From Bremia lactucae (taxonomy: Eukaryota; Oomycota; Peronosporomycetes; Peronosporales; Peronosporaceae): a stretch of 64,000 bases of DNA. Positions 1 through 10,599 of the stretch are shown here, piece after piece. The translations under genes and the position numbers were made by a program. The stretch covers positions 864,773 to 928,772 of the forward strand of contig NC_090625.1 in the NCBI RefSeq assembly GCF_004359215.1, given 5' to 3'. The notes beneath the pieces are model-generated. The model ran no database searches, was not told the DNA's origin, and worked only from the letters and a program-made list of their open reading frames with translations. Position 1 is the first letter of the stretch. Each line of letters starts with the position of its first letter.

Positions 1-1302
1 TTGTCCTTGGGCATATTTTGCGAGCTAATAATGCGATTTCGTCAATCCTTGGGCCTTCGACGACCGATCAAGCAATGCTTGTTTGGGAACACCACATGTG
101 ACATCGATTCTCGTCCAGCCTTTTCAATCTCCAATTACGTCGATTTATCTGCAGCGCGAAAGCGACAACCAATGAATGACTACGCATTGTTCTGAGCGAT
201 TAATTCTTGCACGCGCCACATCTATCAGTAATAGCGCAACATGCGCGTGGAGGTTTTCGTTCAGCAGAAAATGACGAATGTAGGTGTCATCGAAGTATAA
301 TATTAAATTATTTATTCAAAATGTACAATACTTTTAATAAAGTAAATTAAATAAAAGTTAAAAACTAGAATCAAAGTTAAAAACATCGTAATATGCTTCA
401 AAAATGATCCTAAATTTTCACTTGTACAGTTCTGAAGGTGCTGGAAAAATTCGCGATAGTCGAGCCAAAGGACAAAGTCAACGGATGTGACAATAGAAGG
501 CGCCCACGACAAATTTCAACAACAAAACGTTCGCGCGCTCACACTGATCGTGGGACTCTAATATGCAAGAGGCATTTAGAAAAGGGCCAGTCACCAAGCC
601 TTTGCCAATAAGTCATTACAGAATGTTCATATAAATTTCGAGATCAAACCCACTGAAAAAATTGCCAATGGACCTGCTCTAGGTGACGATACTGATTCGT
701 TTACCAAAGGTGTCGTGGAAATGCCGAAAACAGCCTCTATTTAGCCCTTCACGTCACCCTCCCCCAAGCAGAAGACCTTGCAGGTGACTTAATAAAAGTA
801 AAAGAACTCGTCTTTAACATATTTGAAGGATAAATGCACCTAACCTCGGTGATTCAATTTTAGAAAAAAAATGTTCGAGTCAAACTAAAGTCGCTTAAAA
901 ATATTCTAATAGGCCACTTAGTCCGCTTTTACATTCACAGCTATGACGTGCAACACTCTGAATACCAGCAATGAGGAACAGACCGTTTTTATAATAGTAT
1001 TTATTCACTTTGAATGGGCATTTATTCATCCAAATAAACCTTAAAAGGTTGAAACGTCTTCGGATGGGATAATGAGCATCGTTACGGGAGCAAGCGCCAT
1101 ATTGGCAACTTTGGTAACCCAGTAAGGCTAGTTGGAATGCCACATGTACTTCAAGGCTACATTCACAATACAAAAGAAAACGGATGTATTAGTTTTCATT
1201 CTTAAATACATGTAAATCCTCCTCTAATTCGCCATAATGACAAAGTCCACTGAAAGTCAATGAGTAATCAGCGTGAATGACAATTAAAATTATGAAAGTG
1301 GA
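1..1302. other. Left flank without recognisable gene
   Basis: AT-rich sequence with only short frames. A stretch near 607-745 reads as a protein-like frame but matches no family I recognise and is closed by stops. The first 195 bases are open only from a TTG. It is probably old transposon or intergenic DNA. Confidence 0.4.
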
Positions 1303-1647
1303 TAGCGCCATCCGTTACGCGAGGTATCTAGAAAGATACGCTCGCAATACATATAAGTGTCATCTACAGAGATAAAATTTTGATTGGTATAAATAGGTAT
1401 TTATATTTCATACGATTAAATATAAATCAGTCTAAAAACTGCTTCTGACTTAGTATGCGCACGAGGAGCCGGATTACCGCTCCCGTGACGACACTTTAGT
1501 AAAGTACTTAGTGCGTTGGGTAAGGACGCTAACGCGCCCACCACAACTACTCACTGCACGCAAGCGAAGACAATCTAACCGTCTCCTCGCTGTGCTAGGA
1601 TGTGTGTTCAAGTAGAGCGTGACCGCATTAAGACGTGCCCGCCTACA
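1303..1647 (+). repeat. Truncated 5' LTR of Gypsy element A
   Basis: This matches the internal and 3' parts of the A-type LTR seen at 21630-22111/26673-26720 (+) and 11758-12311 (-). Shared blocks include the CGCTCGCAATA segment, the CGAGGAGCCGGATTACCGCTC segment and the AGTAGAGCGTG segment near the end. The first ~150 bases, which should start TGTAACGGG, are missing. It ends at CCTACA, and a TGG primer-binding site follows after two bases. Confidence 0.8.
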
Positions 1648-1649
1648 CT

Positions 1650-1661
1650 TGGTAGCACCTG
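1650..1661 (+). other. Primer-binding site of element A
   Basis: TGGTAGCACCTG starts two bases after the LTR end. The leading TGG pairs with a tRNA CCA tail. The same 9-mer core, with the same spacing, follows the LTRs of C, F3 and F2. The tRNA identity is not determined. Confidence 0.6.
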
Positions 1662-1697
1662 TAATTTTTCCCACGACCCGCATCTCTGGGTGTATAC

Positions 1698-2120
1698 GTG
1701 AGGATGAGCCTCAATATTGATTGGGCTCATTTCCCCTACCTCTCCGAACATCATCGGGAGGTGACAGGGCTTCTGGCGCAGGGACTTGGTGAAAAAGCCC
1801 CGGTCAGGCTCCTGGGTAGTCCTCCCGAGCAACATGTTGCTCAGTTGGAGCAGTTTGAGGTATTCGTGCTCGGACAGGGGAGGGCCGCGTCCGAGGCATA
1901 GAGCCATGCTGTGCCGGAGTCCGTCACTCAGGCTTAGGATGAGCTGAGGCACCCATGAAGTTAGGCAATGCAGACATTGTCTGCTATAGATGCGGCAAGC
2001 GCGGCCATATGATGGCTTGCTGCTATGCCAGGGTCCTGCTGGGGCAAAGATGCCCAGCATGAGGACTCCCTTCCCAAAGGGCGATGGCAAGAACCAGCGT
2101 GCGAGACGCATGAATTCTGC
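1698..2120 (+). pseudogene. Gag remnant of element A, with zinc knuckle
   Basis: The frame opening MSLNIDWAHFPYLSEHHREV (1704) is shared with the Gag of element C and the copy at 62937-63278. A stop falls at about 1900. The middle of Gag is deleted. The sequence resumes at about 1979 with a CCHC-type knuckle reading CYRCGKRGHMMACC, where the last spacing is disturbed. In an intact element it would bind RNA and assemble particles. Confidence 0.7.
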
Positions 2121-2289
2121 ATCGACCACTAAGAAGTGTTGGAGCGCAGTAGGGGCGGTATACTCTACTGACGCGGAAGCTACCCAAAGTTCAGAGTTGT
2201 CGACCAAATGGGTAGCATTGTCCCTGAGGTCTCGAAATTTCGGACCTCAACCCTGCTGGTCTATATCGCTCAAGTACGAGGCTATGACC

Positions 2290-3330
2290 AGGTGATGACT
2301 TTCCTAGTGGATTCGGGTGCATCACAAATTTTTGTAAACTCGCGGCTCTAAGAGAGAGACCGGCGATGTTTGAGTCGCTTTGCCAGGATGCCAAGCGAGA
2401 AGAGGCGACCGTTTGTTTAGTGAACGGCGCGCTCGTTAAGTCCGAGGGAGTTCAGGTAGAACTCGCCTTCAGCTTTAGTGACTTCTCTTGTAAAGAGAAG
2501 TTCACAGTGCTAGGTATGGAGAGTCCGTATAACCCCACCTTAGGCATGACATGGTTGACAAAACACCAACCATGGATAGACTTGCGTACACGCACATTTG
2601 CAACCCTACACAGGACACCGGAGAGGATGTGCTCCTTCGAGAGGCGTATGCGACTGATGTCAAGTCGAACACAGTTGAGGGTGCGTTGACGGAATGTCAA
2701 ACACAACCAATTCCTACCCAGCTCGTGGACTCCGGTAGTGAAAAGGACGATGACAAGAAGTCATGCGTCCGAATGTCCTGCACAGAGCCAAAAGCTTGTG
2801 GCAGAAGACGGCGAGCTGACAGGAAGTCAAGCGTCGCATAAGCCGGTACAGTGCCTAGAGCCCGGTGCGGTTGGAAGGGGTGCGTTAGCCAGGAGAGCAA
2901 CGACACCCGCTTCCCTGTCAAAGTTCGTGGTGACCCGAAGAAAGAGTAAACGGCAGATTAGGACGATTAAAGGCACGTCTCAACGAATGACCTTTGGATC
3001 AGATCAGATCATATTAAAGAGGCCGGGCCTTCGAACGAGGTGTTCGAGGTCGTCAAAGACGAAATTGCGGAGGCATCCTCAGTTGAGGTGCTCCAGCAAC
3101 TCTTTAAATCTGCCGAGGAGATAGTAAATCTCCCGGAGATGTCGTGGGATCTGTTCCTTGCCGAATTAAAGGAAGGAAACATCCACGAAATAAATAGTCA
3201 CACCAGTTCCGGAAGAGAACTTGGTGGACTGTTGCTCGCCGTCCACAATGGACGAGAGCGTCCTAGAAACGGACAAAAAGAACGGCTCGCTGCTCCAGGC
3301 TGAGATGCCTCGAGAGACAGTTCGTTCTTT
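2290..3330 (+). pseudogene. Protease and pol linker remnant of element A
   Basis: At about 2299-2350 the translation FLVDSGASQIFVNSRL carries the retropepsin D-S-G-A active site. A hydrophobic stretch at 2460-2580 (LGMTWLTKHQPWID) is the typical protease end. The acidic linker that joins protease to RT follows, in several frames. Frameshifts near 2350, 2690 and 3030 break the gene. Confidence 0.65.
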
Positions 3331-3336
3331 GAGGTT

Positions 3337-4330
3337 TTGTGGAAACATCGCGATGTGTTCCCAGATGAAGTGCCGAGCAGCCTACCAGCAGATAGGGGCA
3401 TCGGGCACGAAATTGACCTCGAACCTGACACCAAGTATTGTGTGACCAGGCAGTGCCCGCTGCCGAAAGAACAAGTCGATTATATCGATGAGTTCTTCGA
3501 CATTCGACAAACGAGCCAAGGCGCTACATGTACGCCAGAGCAACTCGACTCGCTGCAGCCCGACTTTTTGTGTGCGTAAAGCCATAGGTGGATGGAGCAT
3601 GGTTCATGCTTTCAATAAGCTGAACACGGAGACCATATCGGCGCAAACGCCAATCCCGCAAAAAGATGTTTTGTTGAGCTCCATGAGAAAGTCAACTATC
3701 TTTTCCGCGTTAAATTGAAAGGATGGCTACTCATGAGAGAGTCCGATGTAGCCAAAATAGCTGTAAGCACCCGCAGCGGTATGCTTTCGGAGTGGCTTGT
3801 GATGCCCCAAGGTTTGAACAAAACGCACCAGCGACATTCAACCGAGTGATGGCTCACGTGATGCGTCAGCACCGTGCCTATGCGCTCCTTTAATTTGACG
3901 ATGTATTCGTGCATAGTAGGACCGAGGATGGGCTGAGCGCAATCGAGTTGCACAAGCATCATTGTGATGCTGTGTTGCAGACGTTGAAGGACGCCCAATC
4001 AAACGTCAACTTGCAAAAGTGCGTCATTATAGGGGTTTCTGAGGTACCTGTGCTAGGTTGCATCGTAAGTACACAACTGTTAAGTACTGCTACCGTACCT
4101 AAAAATGCAATTTCTGTACTAATTGGAGGTACTACGAAGTTGTTGCCGCGTTTCATTCGGCCCTTTACGGTGGTAGAAGCGGTTGGAGACCTAAATTGTA
4201 GGCTCATCCTTCCCCCGTATATAATACGCACTTCGTATTTTACGGGATCGTCTGAAAGGTATGATGACCCAAATGAGGTCACATATCCCCATCCTTTTAA
4301 GGAACAGATGGTGACGCCGACGGTGAGTCG
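3337..4330 (+). pseudogene. Reverse transcriptase plus integrase GPY remnant of element A
   Basis: RT fragments appear in order: PADRGIGHEIDLEPDTKYC (about 3385), a WSMVHAFNKLNTET block (about 3590), IPQKDVLL, the VMPQGLN block, and LIXFDDVFVHS (about 3893), the F-D-D catalytic motif after a stop. At about 4075 the sequence changes abruptly to KLLPRFIRPFTVVEA and the FYTGSS-like end of a Gypsy integrase. The rest of RT, RNase H and the integrase core are therefore deleted. Confidence 0.7.
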
Positions 4331-4834
4331 AGCGTCGTTATGGTGAGGGGGGCGGTGAAGATGAATAACTTTCAGCCGATCGACTCCTCCCACCACGAAC
4401 AGGAGGGACATCACGCGAGTAACGCGAATCCCTCAGCATTATCTTCTCCAGAAGGTCCAAGCAAGTCTTTAGGCGTTCATAACGCTGACGATCCTTCGCT
4501 CGGACATCATAAAGATCCGAGGTCATCGCGAGATTTGACCCTTGAGATCCGCAATATGTCGTTCAGCAGCGCTCAACGACTGCGACTGAACGGACAAAGG
4601 TAAGGCAGCCGCAAGTAGGTGTACGACATCGGCACTCCTATCGGGCGCCATCTGCACTGATGGATGCGGGTGGGAATTAACGCTTCCTTGTTGGAACGTT
4701 GCTTGCCGACCGCTCCGAGAGCAAAGGTCTCAGATCCTTGTCCAATAAAAAGTACATTCGAGGAGTTTCGACTCTTGGGAACCTATCCGTAACCTACGTA
4801 TTGATGTGCCCGGCTTGGCGACTGCCTATGAAAA
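4331..4834 (+). other. Post-integrase tail of element A, up to gap
   Basis: This position corresponds to the linker between integrase and chromodomain in related elements. The plus frame is Ser/His/Asp-rich (4340-4603). The minus strand is also open (4338-4526), with a charged, helix-like stretch. The beginning of element B probably lies in or just before the gap. Confidence 0.35.
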
Positions 4835-4934
4835 NNNNNNNNNNNNNNNNNNNNNNNNNNNNNNNNNNNNNNNNNNNNNNNNNNNNNNNNNNNNNNNNNN
4901 NNNNNNNNNNNNNNNNNNNNNNNNNNNNNNNNNN
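4835..4934. other. Assembly gap (100 N)
   Basis: Exactly 100 N, the usual placeholder for a scaffold join of unknown size. Element A and the start of element B run into it from either side. Confidence 0.98.
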
Positions 4935-4949
4935 AAAATCTTTATGAGG

Positions 4950-5260
4950 GAACTCAATGAGTTCGTTGGCCGAACGAAATTATTCTGATCTCATCCTGCT
5001 ACTTCCGAAGAGGCAGTTGCCATAGCGCTAAGCGCTGAGTTCGACTTTACGTCTGCTCGTGTTGGTCATCCTATTTACCGAACAAGGTCTTCGAGCGCAT
5101 GGGTTCCGTCTAATAGACCGAAACCCATGGATCTAAGCCTCGTTGAGGAAGGAGAAGAGGCTCTTCAAGCTGTTGAACAGCATAAGACCATCCGTAGATT
5201 TGTATGTGCGGAAGCACGAGACATCACGTCCGGCCTGCCCCCTACGAAATTCGCGTAAAG
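4950..5260 (+). pseudogene. Gag C-terminal remnant of element B
   Basis: The translation runs through ELNEFVGRTKLF, a stop, SHPATSEEAVAIALSAEFDF, then AWVPSNRPKPMDLSLVEEGEE. It aligns residue by residue with the Gag of element E at 49498-49750. The spot where E has CYMCGSTPC near 49450 is degraded here. It is a structural particle protein when intact. Confidence 0.7.
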
Positions 5261-5279
5261 CTCGAAAGAGCTCCAACTC

Positions 5280-5800
5280 CGACCTATAACAGAGATCTGG
5301 TACGGTGCGGGAAAACGTCGATACCCAATAGGTGCGGGGCGTCCTACTGGAGAAGACCTAGGCTCTGTTGAACCTCTAGGAGGTGAGAGTAAACAGAACC
5401 TAGCCCCAATTAGCTTAGTGCTTAATAGCACGGAGCAAGAGTACAAGCCTGGCTTCCTAGTCGCTCAAGCAAATGTAATTGACTCAGCGTCTTGCAATTA
5501 CGCTTGACCCGTTTCCCTGAAGGAAGTCGACAATACGTTGAGGCGCTTAAAGCGCTTGAAGGTGATACTATCACTGTTCGCTTAGCGACTGGGACTCGTT
5601 TCACTGTTCCCAAAGTTCCATTGAGCTTAGGTATAAAGCTTCTGGTCTTTGACAGTATCGAGCGCTGTCTCGTCCTTAACTTGGATTCGAGATATGATAT
5701 CATTCTTGGTATGGCCTGGCAAGAATATCATGAGCCATGGACCCCGATTATTGGAGGCCTAAGACCTTAGGCGTCAAGCGCAATGTTCCTAGCAAAGTTT
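5280..5800 (+). pseudogene. Protease-region remnant of element B
   Basis: The frame at 5492-5770 reads RQYVEALKALEGDTITVRLA, then DSRYDIILGMAWQEYHEPW. This is the flap and the ILGMxW end of a Gypsy retropepsin. The active-site D-S/T-G lies just upstream, near 5480 (reads like VIDSASCNYA), with the Gly not preserved. It is inactive. Confidence 0.6.
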
Positions 5801-6690
5801 TGGAGAGTCATGAACCCACCTTTGCAAGGCAACAAAAGCGCTATTGGCGCGGATCATTGAATGAGTCTGTCAGTGTTTTAAATATTGGCATGTCTGAGTA
5901 AATAAACTCCCATGTAAAAAACATTAATTTTGAGTCCGACTCAGCAGAAAAAAGTGGAACGGCACGTACTCCGTCGAGTGGCACTCGTTGTAATAACGAT
6001 TTACTGAATGCTGAAAGCATTGTTGGCTTAAGGCCGAATCATCAAGAATGGAATATTCATGACATACGTGGAGTGGCACATCTTAGTCCACTGAGTGTGG
6101 TCGGCCGAGGTGGCACCATACTGAGTTTCGATAGTGACACTATTGGCGGTTCGCCAGGGCAATTTGGGTCAAATCCCTCTTATGCACGTGAAGCGACACG
6201 TAACGTTCGCCGGATAAGGAAGATGAGGTACCAAACTACTTGTCGGATGTCGCATTTGACACCATGTCTGGAATAGTACCACTACAGGATAGAAAATTCG
6301 GAGACGTGATTGTCCCGGCCTCTGAGGGACGTATTGTCTCTATCCCAAGACAGGGGAGACGCGAAGCATTTAACTCCTCACAAAGTAATACGAGTGAGCA
6401 ATTTCAAACGCTTGAATATGGTGTAACCGGTAACATTGAGCGAAAAGTTAGCCTTGCGGCAATTCCTTCGTTACATGCTCTTTAAGAGCTCGACAAAATG
6501 TCTATCGATGCGGGCGAGCCTTAAATGCTGGCAATTTATCTGTGATGGCGGTCGTTCGACCTATAACTGAGTTAAACTCATCGTCATTCTGGACGAAGCC
6601 GTCCTGGATGACACAAAAGCTGCACTAGGTGCGCGGAGTGGGTCATCGTTCCTTGAAGATCCTACCGATCCATTTTAATTCTTAATTAAG
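5801..6690 (+). other. Pol linker of element B
   Basis: Low-complexity coding remnant between protease and RT. Repeated blocks such as [19 protein letters not shown] (about 6100) match element E at 48400-48550 and the mosaic copy at 52400-52600. No catalytic motif is visible. Stops at several places show it is broken. Confidence 0.6.
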
Positions 6691-7420
6691 GAATTTTAAG
6701 ATGTGGTATGTACCAATCAACCATCTGTTTTACCTCCGGATAGAGGTGTCAGTCATGAAACTGACTTGTTGCCGGGAACCAAATATCTCACGCCAGCGGC
6801 CTTACCAAGGGAGCAGTGTGACGTCATTGACTATTTCTTTCAAGCTAAGCACGAGGCTGGAATGGTACGAGAGACCAAATCTCCTCATTCGACATCGACA
6901 TTTTGTGTCAAATAGCCAAATGGTAAGTGGCGCATTGTACACGCTTATAATAAGCTTAATGCTGAAGCACAAAACCCCATTCCTGGAAAGGGTGTTCTTC
7001 ATAACAATATGTTGGATGTACAATGTACAGTGCACTTGACTTAGTCGATGGCTACTATCAACTGCTCATGCGAGCGAGCGATATCCCGCTTACAGCGATT
7101 GCCACAAAGGCTTTCCAATGCCCCGGCAACATTATCGTCTAGTGACGCAACTGTTCCGCCCTCATCGAGGTTCTGTACACACTTATTTTGATGACAATTT
7201 TGTTCATAGTCATGCGGAGCAGGGTCGGTCGGATATGGAATCTATTCAGACCATTTGCGAGCAGTGCTCGAGCGTATGTGCACAAATAAATTGTATGCCA
7301 ATGCGTTTTTGGCACAGAAGAAATTCCTTTTATAGGCTGCTTCATTGGGAAGTGAGGTCTTAGGGCGGATCCCGCTACGGTAAAAGCCAAAGTAGATTCG
7401 CCAGTTCCTAAAACCCAAAA
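6691..7420 (+). pseudogene. Reverse transcriptase remnant of element B
   Basis: Blocks recognisable in shifting frames: LPPDRGVSHETDLLPGTKY (about 6725), SPHSTSTFCVK then stop, SALDLVDGYYQLLMRASDIP (about 7025), MPRQHYRLVTQLFRPHRGS, and TYFDDNFVHS (about 7180) with the Y-F-D-D catalytic core. Element E carries the same blocks in one open frame. Confidence 0.75.
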
Positions 7421-7990
7421 GGATTTGCGTAAGTGTTTAGGTATCGCCGATTATTTACAGAAGTATCGCGAAAATTACGCTGATCTGTCTAGGCCAATAT
7501 TTCATCTCCTTAAAAGAATACAGAATGGTGCTGGACTAGCACAGAACATAATGCTTTTCAAGCAATTAAGGATAGTCTTATCCATGCCCCGATATTGGCA
7601 CTGCTAATCCAAATAGGCCTGTCAGTGTCGTCTGGGACGCTTTGGATTTTACTATTGGTAGTGCTCTGTTACAAACAGATGTTGATGGGCATGAACGTGT
7701 TATTGTGTTTGAGTTTAGACAGCTTAAAGCTGCGAAAAAGAACTACCTAGTTCATGACAAAGAGTTATAAGCTATGAAGTATGCTCTCGTCAAATTCAGA
7801 GTTCATCTGCTCGGCTCTAAGCCGTTTGAGATATATACAGATCACGCGTCATTACGCACGGCAACTAAGTCGCCCATCTCTCACAGCGAATGGATCGATG
7901 GCTATCCTTTTCGCCGGATACAACTTCGAGGTGGAGTATAAGCCCGGCAAGCAGAATGCTTTGGCCGATGCGTCATCATGAAGGCCGGTT
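7421..7990 (+). pseudogene. RNase H remnant of element B
   Basis: DLRKCLGIADYLQKYRENYA opens the RT-RNase H connection at 7420. It is followed by an IGSALLQTDVDGHE block, then HDKELXAMKYALVKFRVHL (about 7757) and VEYKPGKQNALADASS (about 7930), the usual end of Gypsy RNase H. Several stops interrupt it. Confidence 0.75.
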
Positions 7991-8049
7991 TATGGGCTTT
8001 CTCATTTAACGACTATCATGTTGCATATTCCTAGATTGATTCGTTCGGC

Positions 8050-9092
8050 TTACGCCAAGGATGAACAGTGTGTAGCTCTGCTACGAACTTTAAAGAATTC
8101 TGATTAAGTTATTAAATTGCTCGTTTGCGTGCAAGGTTGCATCGTTTTTCTATCGATAACGACCTATTGCTTTATTGCACAGACGTCGCGGACTTTTCGA
8201 GTGTCGTTGTTCCTCATGGTGAGGATTTGAAGTACCAAAATTTTTATGAGGCACACGATACTGTCCTTGGTGGTCATCTCGGTAGAGAAAAGACCAACGG
8301 CTGTATAAGCCAGATTTATTAGTGGTTCAAACTTTATAAATGGGTCAGCACATATGTTCGCACATGCGAAACTTGCCAACGGATTAACCCTCAGCGCATG
8401 CTGCTGCTCCACTGGCAAGGCTGCCCGTACCTATAAGGTGTTAAGAGTCGATTAGTATGGATGTTGTGTTCGGTCTTCCGAAAGATTCGGCCGGTAACTC
8501 TGGCATGATGGTCTTTGTTGACTGATTGAGCAAAATGGCTCACTTAGCGGCCGTGCCAGATATTATTGATGGAGAAGGTACAGCTACGCTGTTTATCGAT
8601 CGTGTGTTTCGATAACTTGGTTTGCCATTGATAATTGTCTCTGATCGGGACTCCCGTTTCACGCGTAAATCTGGAATTCAATTTTCCGAGTGCTCGGCAC
8701 CAGATTGGATATGTCCACTGCGGACCATCTGCAGACCGATGGTCAAACTGAACGTGTCAATCGCGTCATTGAAGACGTTTTACGCAGCGTGTATGCTCAG
8801 ACACCAAAGCACTGGAGCTCAATGCTCCCAGTAGTGGAGTTTGCATTAAAAACGCTGTTCATGCCTTTACAAGTTATAATCCAATCTATGTAAACGGTCT
8901 TACCCACCCACGCGTTCCATTAACGACACCACTGTGTGTTTCAGGGCTTGCTGGGGGAGATTTAGCCGATAGGCTTGCTGATATCAGCCCTGTTACCATT
9001 CGAAAACAAGTAAGCAAGTTTCTCGTGACGCGATTTAGCGTCTTAAGACATGTAAGGGATACGATGACAGATAGCCAAGACAAACAAAAAGA
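8050..9092 (+). pseudogene. Integrase remnant of element B
   Basis: The zinc-binding part is visible as GGHLGREKTNGC (about 8270) and CETCQRI (about 8366). The core follows with MDVVFGLP (about 8458) and SDRDSRFTRK (about 8640). A DMSTADHLQTDGQTERVNR stretch near 8710 contains the third acidic residue region. The frame shifts near 8450, 8690 and 8850. The GPY region is missing through deletion. Confidence 0.75.
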
Positions 9093-9195
9093 AGTATCTG
9101 GTGAAGTGGCTAGGGTAACCCTCTTCTGAAAGCTCTTGGGATTTTGAGGTACCTCTCCGGCAAGATTGTTCGTACGCCGTTGACGTTTTTGAGCG
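9093..9195 (+). pseudogene. Chromodomain remnant of element B
   Basis: KKYLVKWLG, a stop, then PSSESSWDFEVPLRQD matches the chromodomain of element E (44730-44860, minus). Chromodomains tether such integrases to histone marks. The preceding GPY segment is missing, so this is a deletion junction. Confidence 0.65.
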
Positions 9196-10112
9196 CCAAT
9201 CTCAATGTCAACTCGCGTCAAACGACGTTTCCCAGCACTAAACGTGGGATTACGGGGATCTATAGCCTCAGGGCGGCTTCGATCCATGGTTGTACGGTCA
9301 AACGAAGCACTGAAATATCGGTTAGGCCTTTCTTCGTTTTGTGGCATAAATGCCGAACGTAATTGGCCTTTGGCCTTAAGCTTGGCAAAATTGGAGCCAA
9401 GTTTCCGTTCCAAACGAACATCAGCCGTATCCGCAGACTTTCTGATGTTCCAAATATTACGAAGGCGGCGGGCCCGGTGGACCCAGTTCTCAAATGAGAC
9501 TTTGTTTTTACTCCTTGTTTCGTTTAGAAACAAACCGTTCAGAATTTAACCTCATCGAGGTCACCTTAACCCCACGGGCTTGATCACGTAACGTGATAGA
9601 TACTGACTTCGCGTCACAAGCTTTGGCGTAAGGTTCTGCTCATGAAGAGCGTCACAAGCAGCGATCTCTTTCGGGATCTCGCTACGTCTCCGGAGATCCA
9701 GATGGCCATGCTATGACCCGCTCTCTCTTTAAGAAGCTCGTCTTTTTAAGCGAAGTGAATCTATATTCACTACGAGCTTTAGCTTTCGCTATTTCGGCAG
9801 CTCGACGAGGAGCTTTTTCACCTATGAGAATTGCCTGCTGTTACTCTTCATCGAGCGGATTCGTTATGATGTTGGACTCAGGGTCCCGTGTCCTGCTCAA
9901 TGCAGTTAAGGCATCAGTGGCGCCACGTTCTGGGAACGAGTTCGGGGCTCGCTGACGTTCAGCCGGAGGAGAAGGCGTGAGAGAATGGCGCTCTTTCTCC
10001 TAATCCTCTGATGGAGAGTGACTTTCAAAGTCTACCATTCCGTCATCGTCAAGGAAGGTACTAAGAGTCTGTGACTCACGCTTGATTGTAATGGGACAAA
10101 GGAATTAAAAAC
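9130..10112 (-). pseudogene. Antisense ORF remnant at 3' end of element B
   Basis: The minus strand between the chromodomain and the 3' LTR is homologous to the plus-strand ORF at 43974-44883 of element E. The best stretch is the frame ending 9533, which reads NETRSKNKVSFENWVHRARR, then a basic region with GKRRLTRVDIEIGAQKRQRR. It shares the order NEERP, RYFSAS, PNPTFS, PKSFQKR with E. The start codon seen in E is ATT here, and frameshifts near 9540-9700 break it. It has no known domain. Conservation in a second copy on the opposite genomic strand argues it was once coding. Confidence 0.55.
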
Positions 10113-10189
10113 ACAATCGAACGGTTAGCTTTTAGGTTCCAACCTCAAAGAGGAAATGAAGCGAATATTGTCACTCGGTGTCAACAGTC

Positions 10190-10202
10190 TGATGGGGGAG
10201 GG
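10190..10202 (+). other. Polypurine tract of element B
   Basis: GATGGGGGAGGG lies directly before the 3' LTR start TGTAATGGGG. Element E has the identical tract on the minus strand beside 43706. It primes plus-strand DNA synthesis in LTR elements. Confidence 0.7.
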
Positions 10203-10510
10203 TGTAATGGGGCAGACATCGGTGGGAAAGCCGTTGTTTTGGTACATTTACTTTATGGGTAAAATACCCTTTATCCTATTCTAAATAATTTATTACTTCA
10301 AACCCCATTCATTATGGGTAAGAAATGTGCTCGCCGCCAGATATAAATCTGGCGGCCGCAATCTTTTTTAAATTAGCCAGGGTAAGGTTTTCAGCTTTAA
10401 ATAATTGAATAAATTTCAGTTCCCCTATTGATCTTAAAGAGATAGAACTAAGAGACTCTCAAAGTATTAAAATCTTCCTCTGACTTTAGAAGCGAGGTAG
10501 CTCCGCTACA
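10203..10510 (+). repeat. 3' LTR of element B (308 bp)
   Basis: Starts TGTAATGGGG and ends GCTCCGCTACA. It matches the 695-bp LTR of element E at both ends but lacks about 210 internal bases present there, plus other segments. It contains a 10-bp-arm hairpin (10333-10356) whose arms enclose a TATAAA-like loop. Element C starts directly after it, so B or its LTR inserted into C. Confidence 0.8.
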
Positions 10511-10599
10511 TTCAAAGTCCGCGCCAGTAGGCATCCTGCCCCTACTGCGCTCCTGCATTCCTCGACCCCTCCGTGGTGATGCAGAACTCATGCGCCTCG

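Larger units (their letters stand above)
1303..4834 (+). mobile_element. Degenerate Ty3/Gypsy element A
   Basis: The order of remnants is LTR, primer-binding site, Gag, zinc knuckle, aspartic protease, linker, reverse transcriptase and the integrase C-terminal GPY region. Every frame is interrupted. Most of RNase H and the integrase core are missing because the sequence jumps from RT to GPY near 4070. The right end is lost in the scaffold gap. The Gag is the same family as element C. Confidence 0.8.
4935..10510 (+). mobile_element. Chromovirus-type Gypsy element B
   Basis: Same family as element E (minus strand, 43012-50175). Remnants run in order: Gag end, protease, long linker, RT, RNase H, integrase, chromodomain, an antisense frame, polypurine tract and 3' LTR. 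Roughly 600 bases between the integrase core and the chromodomain are deleted relative to E (junction near 9095). The 5' end is lost in the gap. Stops and frameshifts are spread throughout, so it is inactive. Confidence 0.85.

Noticed and set aside
1..195. 64-codon open frame at the left edge
   Set aside because: Starts with TTG, no motif, composition like surrounding non-coding DNA.
1608..2207. 199-codon minus-strand frame across element A LTR and Gag
   Set aside because: It is the shadow of the plus-strand Gag family, which is clearly recognisable in sense; no homology of its own.
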